Below are positions 42,662 to 55,450 of a stretch of DNA of 64,000 nucleotides, piece by piece. This DNA comes from Phytophthora colocasiae (Eukaryota; Oomycota; Peronosporomycetes; Peronosporales; Peronosporaceae), in contig JAGKQI010000096.1 of the NCBI GenBank assembly GCA_018806915.1, forward strand, positions 1,054,001 to 1,118,000, in the 5' to 3' direction. The position numbers were made by a program, and so were the translations under genes. The first letter of the stretch is position 1. Each line of letters starts with the position of its first letter. The notes beneath the pieces were generated by a model. It worked only from the letters and a program-made list of their open reading frames with translations, had not been told where the DNA came from and searched no databases.

Positions 42662-45600
42662 TTACTAGCGCACAGACTCGCTGTACAGCGTAATCGATTC
42701 CGAGAGGGTCCTGCTGCAAGCGCCGAGAGACTACACCGACAACGGGAGAGACAACAACGTGTACGTACGACCCGTGGTAGGAATGAAGTACATGAGACCG
42801 TCAAGGAATGACAGCAAAGTTGGCTAGATGGCGGTGTTCCAAGACTTCGACCGGTATCTAACCGCACGCGAAAAGCAGCTGTGCATCGGTTGAGGCTGGT
42901 GTTAGGGACCTCCGGATTTGATGACGCGACGTGCGCCGTATGTGACTGCAGCAAGTTACGGAAGTCGATGCGCATGATATCACTAGGTGAGCGTATTCAG
43001 CAGATGCATTTACTTCTGTCCAACGTCGACGCACAGTTGCCAATGGAATTGGCAGCAGAGAATGATTGCTCCGAGTTGTTTGCTTGCTTTGGTTAAATTT
43101 TACTGTCGAAACGTGGCATCCACCCAGGTTACATTCAAGTTTGTCAAGAGTGCAATGCTAGTTTAGCTATGCAATTGCTGATAAAATTCTCGATCAAGAA
43201 TGGGTTTTATGTGGGCTCGCTGCCGACTAGGCTTATGAACACGACGCTACAGAACAGAGCGCCTCATGACACAGACTGTCATGATTTCCGCAGTGACGCG
43301 AGTTATACGTGGGGGCTCACATCGCGCGATCTGTTCGCATTGCCTTGCCTTCGACTCAATACCGAGCCAGCTGCCACACTGCTACAAACGTCTGCCCGCA
43401 ACACCAGCCGCTATCGTATCGTAATGGCTGGTTCATTCACTACCAAACAGCAGGCTCGCGTTCATCAAAGGCACCTAGTTTGCCGTCAAATGAGCGAGAA
43501 ATTGCAGACCTTCTACTGCAAACACAACGCACAATACGAGGATGTCACTGTTGACTGCTCAGGTCTCGCCTCCGAGGTAGAGGCGGAATATTTAGAATGA
43601 GAGGAAGCTGACGTGGACGTTGAAGCTCCGAGAGCGATCGAGTAGGCAGTTCCACTAAACTGGGCGACGCGGACGAAGAAACCGACGTCGTTGAACATCG
43701 GGTGGTTTTTATCGCGGCTAATCGTGAGGTGAATACGCAGCATAGATCGCCTGTTCCTGCTGATGTAGTCGAGCTACAAACACAGCGTAATTCGCAATCT
43801 CAGGTTTTGGTTCGACACTCGAGCTGGTTTGGTAAAAACAACGATTCCGTGTTCGCGCGAACGTTCCCTCACGTATTTCCGAATGGAAGAGGCTATCCGA
43901 ATGAGAAGCGACTCGATTCCAGCTTCACTAGAAGCCTGTATTCGTCACTACAGTCAGTTGAGTTCGCGACGATTTGCTATTCACCTTGATGGGCTTCGAT
44001 CACGCGACTGTCCAGCGCATGTACCTACCGGTTGCGCTCAAATGTCAACGCGATCCAGCCAGTTTCGAGAGATATAGCTCCATTTCTAATGCGTCGGTAA
44101 AAAAAAGCACTTGATAAGAAGGAACGGAATCGCCAAGGTCGTACGACAGCGGTCAATAGTGATAACTCCAGTGCTAGCGCCTTCTTGAAAACCGTTGAGC
44201 TTAGTAGCGGTGTGATTTGGGGAAGTGATGCCCGAGCGAGCATAGTGTCGTCGTCGTGCATTTTCCTATCAGGCTAGATACGACCAACCAGATCTGTTTA
44301 TGCCACTCACACCAAACGTTGCTGGTTCGTTCGTGATAGCGCACTATGCGGGCATCCTGTCCGTCAAGACGCTGTTCGACGCAGATCTGGACCAACTCCC
44401 CAGGAGGTCGGAATTCCATAGTACAGTCCTGCGCCATGCCGTAGCATATGCCCGCGTGTTCATGCACAATATAACGCTTTCATCTAGCATTTACTCGGCA
44501 TGCCTCCAAAGCATATGAAGAACAAGGCCTATTTGGAGACGTTAAAGCATACTTCGGCGTCGTTGAAACGCAGGGGGTGGTACGTTGCACGCTCACTTCC
44601 TTGTTTGGCTCGTAGATGCATCGCCCAACTCTGGGACGTTTCACCGAGCTACGATTGAGTATTAGGAGCAGTACTACCAAGATATTGTCAACTATGCCGA
44701 TAGTATCGTCCGTACATCGTTGCCACTCGACGTGGCGGCGTCAAACTGTCGATTATGTGGGCACTCATTCACTGATTTGCAGGAATTACCGATACCTGCT
44801 GAAGCGTACGAACACCCAAACGCAGGCCGCCTTAGATCTTGTGCAGAACCGCAACTGGCTCAGTGCTCGCAATGTACGATAACGATGAGCTCTCAACATG
44901 TGTTGCGCCAAGTTCTCCTTCAACATTGACCATCGAGTTGGCCACCACCTTTACGAGCCTATTCGCCTGAAGAACTTAACGCGGCCGTGTAAATAGAGGT
45001 TAAATGTCGTGGTAATGATAGTGCCGCGAAGGCTGCGGTCTTCCGTCGGGATATGTTTTTGGCCACAAGGGACAACCTCGACACCTACGGCTACCACTTG
45101 CGAACCCTAATTGTCGTTCCATGTCGCTGTGAACAACGCGAGGATGGCCGTTCGTAATACCAAAGCAGCTCAAGCCACCATGGCATTGCCACCATTGGTT
45201 GATAATGAGCGCTGGCCACCCAATTCTGTCGCGTTCGCTGCGGCCATGCTCGTCTTCATGCTGAACCTCCACTGATGGTCGCACGTCGGTAGCTGCTTTA
45301 AAGCCAGCCGCGCGTTTAGTCCAGGGTAGTGTAGGTATCGGTTCCCACGAGATTGAGCGGTAAGCACGTCGTGCTCGAGCGCTGGTGTCACCATTGCGCG
45401 AAACACAATTTGTATAATGTAAACGGCGTCGAATCATGACGTCCAAGTGCTCATTGACGGTTTGGAGGTGCTACTTCGCATCTATTATACCACGAAGTAC
45501 GTGACATAATCGCAAAACTCGGTTGACTCCGTCACCGTAGCTTTAGCAGCTTTCATGCGCCTAGAACTTCGAGAGCAGCAAAATCAGTCGTTGCAAGCGA

Positions 45601-46535
45601 ATTGCTCGATATGTGGACGCTGGCGCGTTGGATCAATGATTTTCGCACTGACCAATCGGCGTAAAATCGTGGGACCTCTTGCTGCGATTTATCTGTTTCG
45701 CGGATCATGTGCGTATAAGATTGCGTCTTGTACAACTCTCCCACTGTACCCCGTCTTACGCGAGCTTATTCAGCACGACACACACTCACGCAATCTTGTC
45801 GAGGTACAGGTATGTAGGTTCAACACTTCGCTCCGCAGCATCCTCCCTCGACGATTATCTATTCCATCCTGCGTCACTAGACTACAAGTCCCCTTACGAA
45901 TACGTCATGACGTGTTTTCGTCTCAAGCAATCCGAATCGACAGCGACATCCGCTTGTGTTTTACTGGTCATCCCCTCTACAGCACATTGCATTGGTATCA
46001 CCTGTCAGGAGTCGTTCCAGTTATCACAGGCTTGCGTATGCCGTGCATGAATTGCGAAACACCTCCGGAACTCGTCGCTAAACGCGCCCAGTGCGCCCTT
46101 GTTCTGTTTAAACCTTTTGGGGGTGTTCAAGATCTTGTTAGCGACCCAGCGAGCGAGAAAGCGTGGCGTAATGCATATTTCCAATGGGAACCCACGCGAT
46201 CAAGCTTCGTCCGCGAAATCATGGCGAACATGGATGACTACTACCAGGTATTAATCCAAGCAGAACATGGCGATGGCACCGGTGATAAGGAAGATGATGA
46301 TAATTCTGATAGTGAAGAGCTCCTTGGAAACCATGATAACATTGATGACGCGGTTGCCTACATGCCATGCGAAAATGAGGTGTCTTCTGGACATGGAAGA
46401 ATCGACTGCTTCTGCCCTGTTTTTGCTGATGAAGATAATTATACTATGGCTGACGATGTCGCAAACTTGCCAATTTTCCTGACCACAAAGTCAACTTCAT
46501 TGCTATCGAATATTTCCATCAAGAATTGTTGGTAA
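42662..46535 (+). pseudogene. Helitron 2 Rep region, helicase missing
   Basis: Plus-strand relative of Helitron 1. In order: leader AHRLAVQRNRFREGP (42665 on), CAVCDCSKLRKSMRM, FPHVFPNGRGYPNEKR, MPLTPNVAGSFVIAHYAGIL, a corrupted HUH region (CGTTGCACGCTCACTTCC, about 44582), CRLCGHSFTDLQELPIPAEA, SIMIFALTNRR-like and KIVGPLAAIYLFRGSCAYKI (45640-45720), VLFKPFGGVQDLVS and WEPTRSSFVREIMANMDDYY. It ends at 46535 before any helicase motif. Many stops and shifts occur. It aligns with 38687-30700 of Helitron 1 by motif order. Confidence 0.75.
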
Positions 46536-46539
46536 CGAC

Positions 46540-47450
46540 GGCTGAAAGCACAGTTCGCACGACCAATAACATCCGAAAGAACGAACTCCTTTGGAGATTT
46601 CACTTGGAGGCTTGCAGGATTAGGTGAAATATTCAGCGACAGACAAAACTGAGCTTTCCACAAGCGCTTGTCCACGTAATGAACATCCAGCCGATGTGAT
46701 CGAGATCATTCAGTGCGCTCTGGAGTCCGACCATGAGTGGTCGCCACCGACCAAGCCGATCGAAGCGCCGTGGATATCCATCTCCATCCGTTTCACCATA
46801 ACCTTCGAGTGTCGAACTCACGAGTCCGAACATGTTATCATCCAGAGAACCCGATAGTGGTCCGACCATCGAAATCACGCCCGAATTTGCTCTTGCCCTT
46901 TTACTAATCCTCCACCTTGTCGCCCTCCTTGAGCTTCTTCGCCTATGTTCAACTTAAACGCCCCAACTCCACCTCCATACAAAACCTAAGTGACCCTATC
47001 CAGCCACCTTGCACTTTATAATCCCATATCTAAAGTTGTCTGCATCGTATTGGTCAATATTCCATCCAATGGCAACTTAGTCAGACCCACGTTGGATACT
47101 TCGCGACTATCGGTCCACAGTCGTGTTTCATATAAGTTCATGTCCGAACAAAATCAATACAAGCCTTCACCTAAACAAGTGGAGTACCGTGATTTCCTGC
47201 GAAGGTTAGTGGGTTCAAAGAGCTAGAATCGAGTTAGGTTCAAAGGTTTGGCAGAATTTGTGAAATTCTCTCAATTCAAAAAATCAGGCTCAAATAGCTT
47301 TTGATCTCCGGTGCAATCGAGGCTATCGTTGGAGTGATACTACCATGTCTCTCCAGACAACCGTTCAAATATCACGCACGGTCCTGTCTACAGCTTCAAA
47401 ACACGCTCCTCGCACCATGGGTGCCTCGTCCCATGTTGGTTCGGCGTATC
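46540..47450 (-). other. Degraded stretch with a Tudor-like scrap
   Basis: On the minus strand at about 46990-46860 the sequence KKLKEGDKVED followed by GKSKFG resembles the Tudor-like unit at 18500. Two short frames around 46624-46878 overlap on opposite strands; neither is recognised. The remainder shows nothing. Confidence 0.35.
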
Positions 47451-47859
47451 TGTAATGGGTCTACAAAGACCCGCTAGGTGGCGTACACGTGAGTATGAGA
47501 AAGCGTGCAATTAGGTTAGACGTAATTTATACTTATTCCAATAAGTTTAATTAAAGCAAATATAACTAATTTAAACTACAAAATACCGTAAAATGAGAAC
47601 TGCTATTGAGTTTGGCCCGAAGCCAATGATGGGAACTCCTAAAACTGTTTAGTCTCCGGATGAAGACACGGCCCTCCTTGACATCGTCGTCGTAGTCGTC
47701 GACGGTATCTTCGTAGTCCTCTCCAAAGCGTTTTTGAGAGAGACAGCAGAGTGTTGGATTCCTACTAGAGAAAAAGATTTCTTCTTCCCATGCTTCTCCA
47801 TCTGGAGAGCACTTGGTGACGGAGAGCTTCTCTATCGAACCGCTGTGGGCAGCAGTGCT

Positions 47860-48935
47860 CAGACGGACGGACAGACTGAACGCGTCAACCGTGTACTGGG
47901 CGACGCGCTGATGAGCTATGCTCACTCGTTCCTGCATTGGAGCGAGTACTTGCCGATGGCAGAGTTTGCCTCAACAACTCGGTGCGTGCCTCGGCAGGGC
48001 ATACACCGTTTTACGTGAATGCCATGAGGCATCCACGAATACCGAGTATTCTCGGTGGGGTAGCTTCCTCCTTAAGTGGGGGAGGATCTACGGTTGCAAC
48101 CGAACAACCGGCTGATAGCAACACACTATCAGCTGCGGTGACGCGTGCGACGTCTCGTTCGAGCAAGAACGAGCGCGCGATGTCTGTGCCGGGCACAGAC
48201 ATGAGAGATGATAGCGTGCAGGCAGGGCCAGCTGCTGGCAAGGGCGACAAGCTGAAAGGATTCAGCTCGGGTGCGCTAGACTTTGTCCAGCGAAGACAAG
48301 CCGTCATACGGTTTGTCCAGGATGCTATCGCAGCTTCTGTCGATCGACAGAATCTGAACGCTGATAATGTTGGTAGGGGCAACATAAATGAATTCAAAGT
48401 GGATTCATTAGTTTTGTTAGCTACGCAAAACTTGCCTAAACATGCAGTGTCTAACTTTGGAGCAAGCAAGCTTGCTCCAAGATTCATTGGGCCGTTCAAG
48501 GTTCTTGAACGGCACGGCAACGCGTACCGGCTGGACATACCATCCAGCATGAGGCTCCATCCGACCTTCTACGTCGGGAGGTTGAAGCCCTACATGAAGC
48601 ACGGACTACCTAGGGTTGGTAGCGCGACTGAGGAGTGTGAGAGGCCTGGAAGGCCTTCTCGAGACCGTCAACACGGTCGATCAACCGGTTCACTCTCGTC
48701 TCAAGACCGGACGAGAGGTTCAAAACAGTCTGAGCTACCTTGCAGACCTCAGCACGGAGGACACGGGCCTCCTGCTTTAAAGCCGCTATCTCAGCGTCTG
48801 TATCTGCTCCAGCGCAGCAACTCGACCGTGCAGGGCACGATCGTCATGGTCATAGCGTTGCCCATACGGAGGGAGTGTTCCCGCCCCCTCCGCCGCCGGT
48901 ACGCAATGTGCGTGGAGCGATCCGCTGGATTGTGA
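47860..48935 (+). pseudogene. Gypsy integrase fragment in the mosaic
   Basis: Reads QTDGQTERVNRVLGDALMSY (catalytic Glu region), GHTPFYVNAMRHPRIPSILG and KLAPRFIGPFKVLERHGNAY. A frame change before the linker leads to a truncated chromodomain frame (IRWIVKRIVTHKSRR, 48920-48960) whose end is deleted. N-terminal integrase and all upstream domains are missing. Confidence 0.82.
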
Positions 48936-49417
48936 AGCGGATCGTGACTCATAAGAGTCGGAGACTCAAATACAACTTTCTCGGCGACATCATCGTCGTT
49001 GATGCTGTTGCATGAGTACAACAGTAATGGGTTCGGTGAAGAGCTAGCACCGAACCGGTCATGGATCTGTGCCTCGGTAGGCATCCATGGTGCGCGCACT
49101 GGTGGGTCAGTGCGCGGAGCAGTGAGCGCCTTCGACATGGGGGACGATGCATCATCACTGCGCGGACGCTTTGAGGTAGAAGCGTAAAAGGCCTCATCAC
49201 GAGGTCGTCGTGACCCCACGGGTGGGTCTGGCGTGTCTAAAGGACTTGCCAACGTGTGGTTGGCAGGATCTCTGCTTCCGTGTAGAGTATTGATTGGTAA
49301 AAATGTGTTACTTTCTACCAATAAAATGCACAAATGCACGCGAACCATCCAATGATGTGGTTCGCCCATGTAGCCATTAATGTGTACAGCACACCAAGGG
49401 CCGAGGTCCACTTCCAA
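48791..49417 (-). pseudogene. Antisense ORF segment in the mosaic
   Basis: Contains SDDASSPMSKALTAPRTDPP and PWMPTEAQIHDRFGASSSPN in one uninterrupted frame. This shows that the frame break at about 20258 in the complete element is a secondary loss of one C, and that the antisense ORF has been maintained in more than one copy. Confidence 0.75.
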
Positions 49418-49776
49418 CCTCTAATCGTTATCGCAACTGTTAGAGTTACAAGTGGTGTAGCCACTTGTATGTGTAACCCCATTACAGTATCACCCCGTTA
49501 AGATTCGACGTATCGGTCCCTATACGTCAGTTGACAGAACTTGAGAAGGCCGTCCAGTCCCGAGAGAAATACGAGTTCGTCTACGATGAACTCGCCACCG
49601 CCCACGTATCCGTCCGCTCCTGCGGACGCGCGAGCCTTTCCTGCTGCCTCTGCAGCAGGAACAACAACCTCAGCAGTGCCCAATAGCACTGCCGCCTTCA
49701 GCAGTTCGATAGAGAAGCTCTTCGTCACCGACCTTTTGGATATGTTTGGTTATGCTACAGGTGGAATGACCGTTCA

Positions 49777-51314
49777 AATTTAGCTGAATATATATGTTGA
49801 ATGCGCCGAATAACCCCCTGTCAGCAACGTAGATGCAATTCCACCGGAAGCGACAGCCACAGCTACACCTTCATCCAAACGTTCTCTGGTTTTAATTTGT
49901 TCGAGCAGGAACGATTTTCCAGGATCTCCGGGTCCGTCGATAAAGAATAGTTTCAACTTCTGGATTCTGTACTGCACCAATCACTTCATCAAAAATGATC
50001 CTCTGACCCTCGTTCAACTTATCTACATCCGCAACGGTACTCTACAATTATTCCAACGGATAGGCTTTAAGTTCTTGATCAATCAAATATTGATGGTCAC
50101 AAGCCGCGTCTTGATCGTAATTCTCGAGCGGTGGAAGTGCATAATTATCTAACGTTTTACTATTAGCGCGGAGAATTTTACCGTCACTTTACAGAGTTTT
50201 AAACTCCATCCGTGGGTCATCCGTGTCTGCATCAAAAGCTCATTGGAAATCTTCACTTAGCTGGTTATTAAATCGTTCCCACAAACTAAGTGAACCACTT
50301 GGAAGACAGTACACCAAAATGATAGCGATAAGCTGTCAGAGCTGGATCGGCATGCGCTTATGTGCCGCCTCGGGCAGAAACTCCTCCCATTCCCGATCAT
50401 TGTCTAAATATCCAACTGCGCGGCTTCGTGAAAAGTACCATACCTATCCCGTCTATAGTCCTTAAGTCCTCAAACGACGTTGGTTCACGTACGTTACCAA
50501 GTAAAAGTCGCAAGAAGAATCGTTCCGGATCTTGTGGTGACACGTGAACAATGCGACCAATGGAAGGTACATACTTTATGTACTGTACCCATCTTTACTC
50601 CTCATGTCCCACCGGTATATATAATATCCTTGTATAACATTGCGTTTGGCTCCATAATAAGAAAACCGCAGTAAGTGTCGTCCTATCACCTCGACGAAAC
50701 ATCCGGCGAATCTGATCGTTTGTTGCACTTGCACGATATACTGCTGAGCTCTTACCAGGCAAATGGACAGCCAGTTGGACCATATTGTGCGTTGATCCTT
50801 GGGTAGGATACCTAAAAAGGCGCATGCATACTTCGACTGAAGATAAACATCTTGCCAGTAAATACTGCAGGATTTCGTTAAGGGATTGCTCATCAACCTG
50901 ACCTTCAATCGTTAAGGTAGTAATATCTTCTCCTTTCAACACGTACTTGTAGATGTACTTAATCACCCTGTTCGTCGCACAAACCTCCACATTGATGTGA
51001 CAGTTGAACTTTTGCGAAAAATTCGGATTGTAAGGGACAACCCATTCGTTGATCGTTGTATTTTCCCACACTTTGTCGCCACGCTTCAAGTTCCCAGCTT
51101 CTCGTCGATGTCGTCTATATACCGGATACGTATCCACTGCCATTGTCGTTGCTTCCGCGAACGGCTTAGGGAACTTCTTGAGCATTTCCCATTCCTTATA
51201 CGCGGACACGCTTTGTTCTGATCTCCACATGGACCATGCATCATTCACGACAACACAGTCTAGTAAAGGCCACGGTGGCGACAACGACGACGAACCCGAG
51301 GGGGGGAAGTGCAC
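49777..51314 (-). pseudogene. Helitron 3 fragment, different lineage
   Basis: The 50595-51314 frame has VVPYNPNFSQKFNCHINVEV then ATNRVIKYIYKYVLKGED, the Rep tyrosine-lysine motif of another Helitron group. Next come GRIVHVSPQDPERFFLRLLL and NVREPTSFEDLRTIDG (about 50470-50560), and at 49780-49980 a Walker A, FFIDGPGDPGKSFLLEQI, with Asp-Pro where Gly-Thr is usual. Stops and shifts lie between. The remaining helicase is cut off by the Gypsy mosaic at 49760. Confidence 0.78.
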
Positions 51315-52014
51315 CTATTGGGAAAAGTTAATAGTGGGAGGTGTGGGGCCATTGGCTAGAACGTGCACACCAAGGGGCATGTTGGAGAGTTCAGTGATGT
51401 TTAAATGCACGGAAGGGCCATTCGTCGACTGCAGATATGTTTTAAACGCATAATAATTCTATTTATTAATCCCCGCTTATGAAAGAGATAGTACTGTAGC
51501 ACCAGCGATTGGATCAGTGTTATGGCGGTGCCACACTGTGGCAGAACACTGTAGCGACGGAGGACGGACGTAACGCAGTGGCATTGCCGATGAGGTTTGG
51601 AGCACGATGTTTTTTGTGCAGATCATGGTAGCGCTGGAGGGAGATTGCGCTGCGGCTGCACCGGTGCCGCTGTGGTGTTGCTGCTGCGCCGGTGCCGCAG
51701 TGGTGTTGCTGCAGCATTTGAGACAGGGTATTGCGGTGGTGACGGAACTCTTTTGGCGACCTCAGTTTTGGAGCGGGCTTAAGGCCCAAGGGAGCTATGC
51801 CGGGCTCTATGAATTTTGAATTGAACAGTGGTTTTTGAGCTATTTGGAGGTGGCATGTTCATGTAAAGAACGTATTTACGTATTTACGGAGCACAAACGC
51901 TGGATGTAAATGTATTATCGCTGTGCGATCGACGCACAACAAAAATAGATTGAGCAGGACCTCAAGGCTGCTTCGTCACACAGTTTTGTTGTCCGCACTG
52001 GCAGGCGAAAAGCG
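51315..52014. other. Spacer with a short GC-rich tandem repeat
   Basis: No gene recognised. Around 51655-51715 a unit containing GCCGGTGCCGC and GTGGTGTTGCTGC is repeated about twice, next to GTTGCTGCTGCGCC-type triplet runs. The rest has no visible structure. Confidence 0.5.
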
Positions 52015-53163
52015 TCAGATTCTTGTCGCGATATCGAACGTCAGTTCCTTCAGGGGTGGAATGTCTGTAGCGGCAAAAAAACGAGCTCCGTTAGCCCACT
52101 CCCATTTGTAGAGCTCGCAATTCGGACTACAAGAGTGCTTGATAAACCTGCTCCCATTCCCGCATTCTGCAGCGTCGATGAAAACGGAAGTACGGCCATC
52201 CCAGATTGCTTTCATTCTTGGTAGCGCCGGTCGCGTCGAGCCATGGTGTCTTCGTGCAACAGCAGCTCGCCGACGTATTCAACAACAAAGGCACCTTTTG
52301 GGGTCGGGGAACTGCCGACAGCGCCAATATCAATGATGGTTGTGATTAAGTCGAGGTGGAACCGAGGCGTGAATCGGTTCCCACACGAAACACCCACAGA
52401 GCAGTTGGTGTCGTCGCAGATAAGTTCCATCGCAGCATTCGCGCAACCTCTAGTTAGACGAGTGCCATAATCCGGAATACAGCGGCCTCCATCGCATCCG
52501 CACTCGCAGTGGTAACCGGTTGGTTTTCCGAGCATAGGAAAGGCTTGGAGGCAACGAAGACGTTATTGGAGACGTAGCAAATGTTTGGAGGCCAAGGGAG
52601 CGGTTCGATGAAGTCGTGGCTTCCGCCGGCCCGAGGTAAATCGGCCAGCGCAGGTGCGAGTGAACTTGGAACGGTTGCTGTTTCGACTTCATGAAAGCGT
52701 TTGGTTTTGGAACGATCAAATAGTCAAATCCACGCCCGTTGGCCGTTGGTAAGACCATAACTTGGTGGCGGGGCTTCATTTCGTGAACTGGGTGGCCTAG
52801 CCTGACCAAGACTGTCTTTCAAGGTTGTGCTCGGCATTCGTGTACAGCGTTGTATTAAGGTGAGAAGGACGGACTAGTTTTCAAAATGAAAGATATATGC
52901 ATTCCTCCTCCGCATTCTTGGATGGGCGTCCTTTCTTTCCAGCAAGCTTTGCAAGTTGTCCAGTACGCAAGCACATCTTTGTAGCCGTTGGGCGAGCACG
53001 TCTTTGGGACGCTTTCTAAACGATGGATCTTGTCAGCTGCTAGGCACGTACGGCGCTCCAAAACGCGATTCCTGTGAGTCCTATCATCAGTTAAGAGTAG
53101 CCAGCCATTCGAGAATTTGCGTCGATGCCGATAATACTCGAGTTGATTGAAAGCGATAAACAA
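52015..53163 (-). pseudogene. SET-domain histone methyltransferase remnant
   Basis: The 52212-52535 frame has a Cys-rich pre-SET/AWS-like block (CECGCDGGRC ... CDDTNCSVGVSCGNRF) and the SET start GAFVVEYVGELLLHEDT. After a frame change at about 52215 the SET core continues: VFIDAAECGNGSRFIKHSCS, PNCELYKWEW and IPPLKELTFD. The catalytic-pocket NHSC motif appears as KHSC. Upstream pieces (52450-52809 and 52855-53163: FNQLEYYRHRRKFSNGWLLL, CKACWKERTPIQECGGG) probably belong to the same protein, a family that is often repeated in oomycetes. SET enzymes methylate lysines on histones; this copy is broken unless the shifts are introns. Confidence 0.7.
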
Positions 53164-53205
53164 GCGCAGGAGAGGATGTTGCTGACGTCGAGTTAAGCCG
53201 CTCTT

Positions 53206-55450
53206 TCATGTTAGAACAGTACCCATCCTGTAGTCACCACTTTTACGTACTATCCATTCTTGTCCTTGGGTGTGTCCACCAGTTTCCACGTTACGTTCTT
53301 TACTAGCGACTCGTACTCCTTCCTTAGAGCTTCCTCCCATTCTTTCCAGTGAGGTGAGACCATTGCGTCGTCGGGTCACCGACCTCAGCACCCATCAGCA
53401 GCTGGTAATTACTGAATCGTACATTTGGCCTCCGCGCTTATTAGTGGCCGCTGGGGCTGTGCGGCTTGTCCTGTTCCTCCATGTTGTTGCACTTGAGGTT
53501 GTACTGCTTGTCCAGCGGCACCTTGTCCAACAGCACCTTGTCCAGCAGCACCTTGTCCACCAACTATTTGTCCTGCACTGGCATCCACCAGTTCGTCATC
53601 TTCCGATTCGTCACTCGATACTGTCGCGTCCTCATTCACATATATAACCCGTGCAGATGTCACATCACGTGGCATACTCGACTCCACTGACCGCACTTTC
53701 CGCTCATGGACGCTCTCCTCTGCAACTAATTCAACGGGAAGAGGCACGAACGGTATGTAGTCGTAGTCCTTGATGTCCAAGTAACAATGCGTCCAAGTAC
53801 TTCTTACTCACTGTCACGTCCTCGCGAAACTTTACGTCTCTCGCCTCCACAATCGATGATGCAACCGTCGATACCCTGGGGCAGAATGCGCGAATCCAAG
53901 TAGCAACGCAAGGTCTGCCTTGGGGCTCAGCTTGTTCTTCCGCTTGGGCATTGGCACGTACACAAACCCGACTAATCCACATACGCATAACTTAGTCACG
54001 TCCGGCTTCTTGTCATGCAGTTTCTCTGATGGCGTCATCCCGTCCAACGCCTTCGTCGCACTCACATTGTCAATATCCACGATGTAACGTAGCACCTCCG
54101 GCCACAACTTCGTCTGCAGGTTCGCTGCCTGCATTGCTGTTCTGGTTTTGTTTGCCAACACGCCATTCAACTTCTCCACCAGAGCATTCTCCTCCGGCGT
54201 GTACGCGCGCGTCGGTACGAAATCAATCCCATGCTGCTCCAGAAACTTCTCTAGTTCAGCATTCACAAATTCACCACCGCCGTCACTAGAAAATGTATTG
54301 ATCCTGTGTCCTTTGGCGATCAACTTCTTTATCAGCGCGATGGTATTTGCGTTCGCGTCACTCTTCTTCTTCACTGGGTAGCACCACTTGTACCTGGAGC
54401 CCTCGTCTTGAATCAGCTGAAAGTATCGGGTTCCTCCAGATTCAGGTATGTTCTTGCCCATATCGCAGAAGTCCGACATCAAGCGCTCATAATTGACTTT
54501 GGTTCTCTTGTCCTTGCCACTCTTCTTGTGCGACATACGACGTCACTTTGCTGACGTGCAGGTTAAACACTGGAACTTCTTGTTGAATAGTTCCTTCGGA
54601 ATATCCATGCCGTCCACCACATTTCGGTAAATCATGCCCCTGATAGCCGATACATTAAGGTGTCCCAGTCGCTCGTGCCACAGCATTAGTGGGCTAGCGT
54701 CGGCATCCAGCGTCGCCATCACCATGTCAACAGGTAACTCAGTCTCTAGCCAGTAGTGAGATCCGTTCTTCACAAATTCCAGTCGACCATCGGGGAGTCA
54801 TGTCAGCCGCACTGAACGATGGGGTCCATCCCTCGCTCTCCAATTTACCCAGGCTAATCAAATTCACAGTCCCTTCAGGCGAGAACTCCACAGCCGTGAG
54901 CTCCATCTCGGTCATGTCGCCATCCATATTAGGTACCGTCAGCTTCACGACTCCACACAGAACTCCCTTAGCGATCTCACCCGTCCAGACCTTGAACATG
55001 GCCTTGGACTTCTTCACACTTGAGTACATATCCTTGTCCACGCACACATGCGTGGTGCTGCCACAGTCCAGCATCCATGAGCTTGGTTTGCCCGACAACT
55101 GCGAATCACCACCATACCGACCATGGGAAATTCACCGCCATCCTCGTCGTCACTGCTGCTGCTGCTTGCGTACTTACGCACGATCTTCGACGCATTCTCA
55201 TTCAGAATCAGCATGTTAGCTCGAACCCCGGGCTTGTCCTCAGCCTTGGACTTGTTCTTCTTCTTCTTTTTCTCGTCCGTCTTCCCAGTTTCTTCCATCT
55301 GCTCATCGTTCGCCACCTTCTTTGTCTTGTTTATGTAGTGCCAGCACTACGCTCGAATGTGCCCGGCCTTTCTACAATGATAGCACTTACGCTTCTTCCA
55401 GGCTCCCGCGCTTCTCCTTGTCCTTGGGCTCGGAGGCCGTACTCATCATG
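53206..55450 (-). pseudogene. Copia remnant 2, cut off at the start of reverse transcriptase
   Basis: Minus-strand order: zinc knuckle and Lys-rich gag tail (about 55400-55200; KKKKNKSKAEDK), acid protease with DCGSTTHVC (55070), GAG-pre-integrase (LMLWHERLGHLNVSAIRGMI, 54680), integrase with IQDEGSRYKW, TFSSDGGGEFVNAEL and YTPEENALVEKLNGVL, then a Gln/Gly/Ala tandem spacer (GQGAAGQGAVGQGAAGQ, 53500-53570) and only the beginning of RVT_2 (HWKEWEEALRKEYESLVKN in a shifted frame, about 53360-53290). It ends near 53206 beside the SET gene. No LTR was found. Confidence 0.8.

Larger units (their letters stand above)
47451..49760. mobile_element. Rearranged mosaic of the Gypsy family
   Basis: An LTR is split: its first 200 bp are at 47451-47650 and its last 250 bp at 49236-49486, followed by the start of the antisense ORF on the plus strand (ATG near 49586, MNSPPPTYPSAPADARAFP). 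The 1.6 kb between the LTR halves is an inverted internal piece: an antisense-ORF segment on the minus strand (47651-47860), integrase and linker on the plus strand (47860-48935) and another antisense-ORF segment on the minus strand (48791-49230). It keeps many of the same hairpins. Confidence 0.8.

Noticed and set aside
51597..51819. Small Ala/Val/Cys-rich ORFs
   Set aside because: They come from a short GC-rich tandem repeat and have no coding support.
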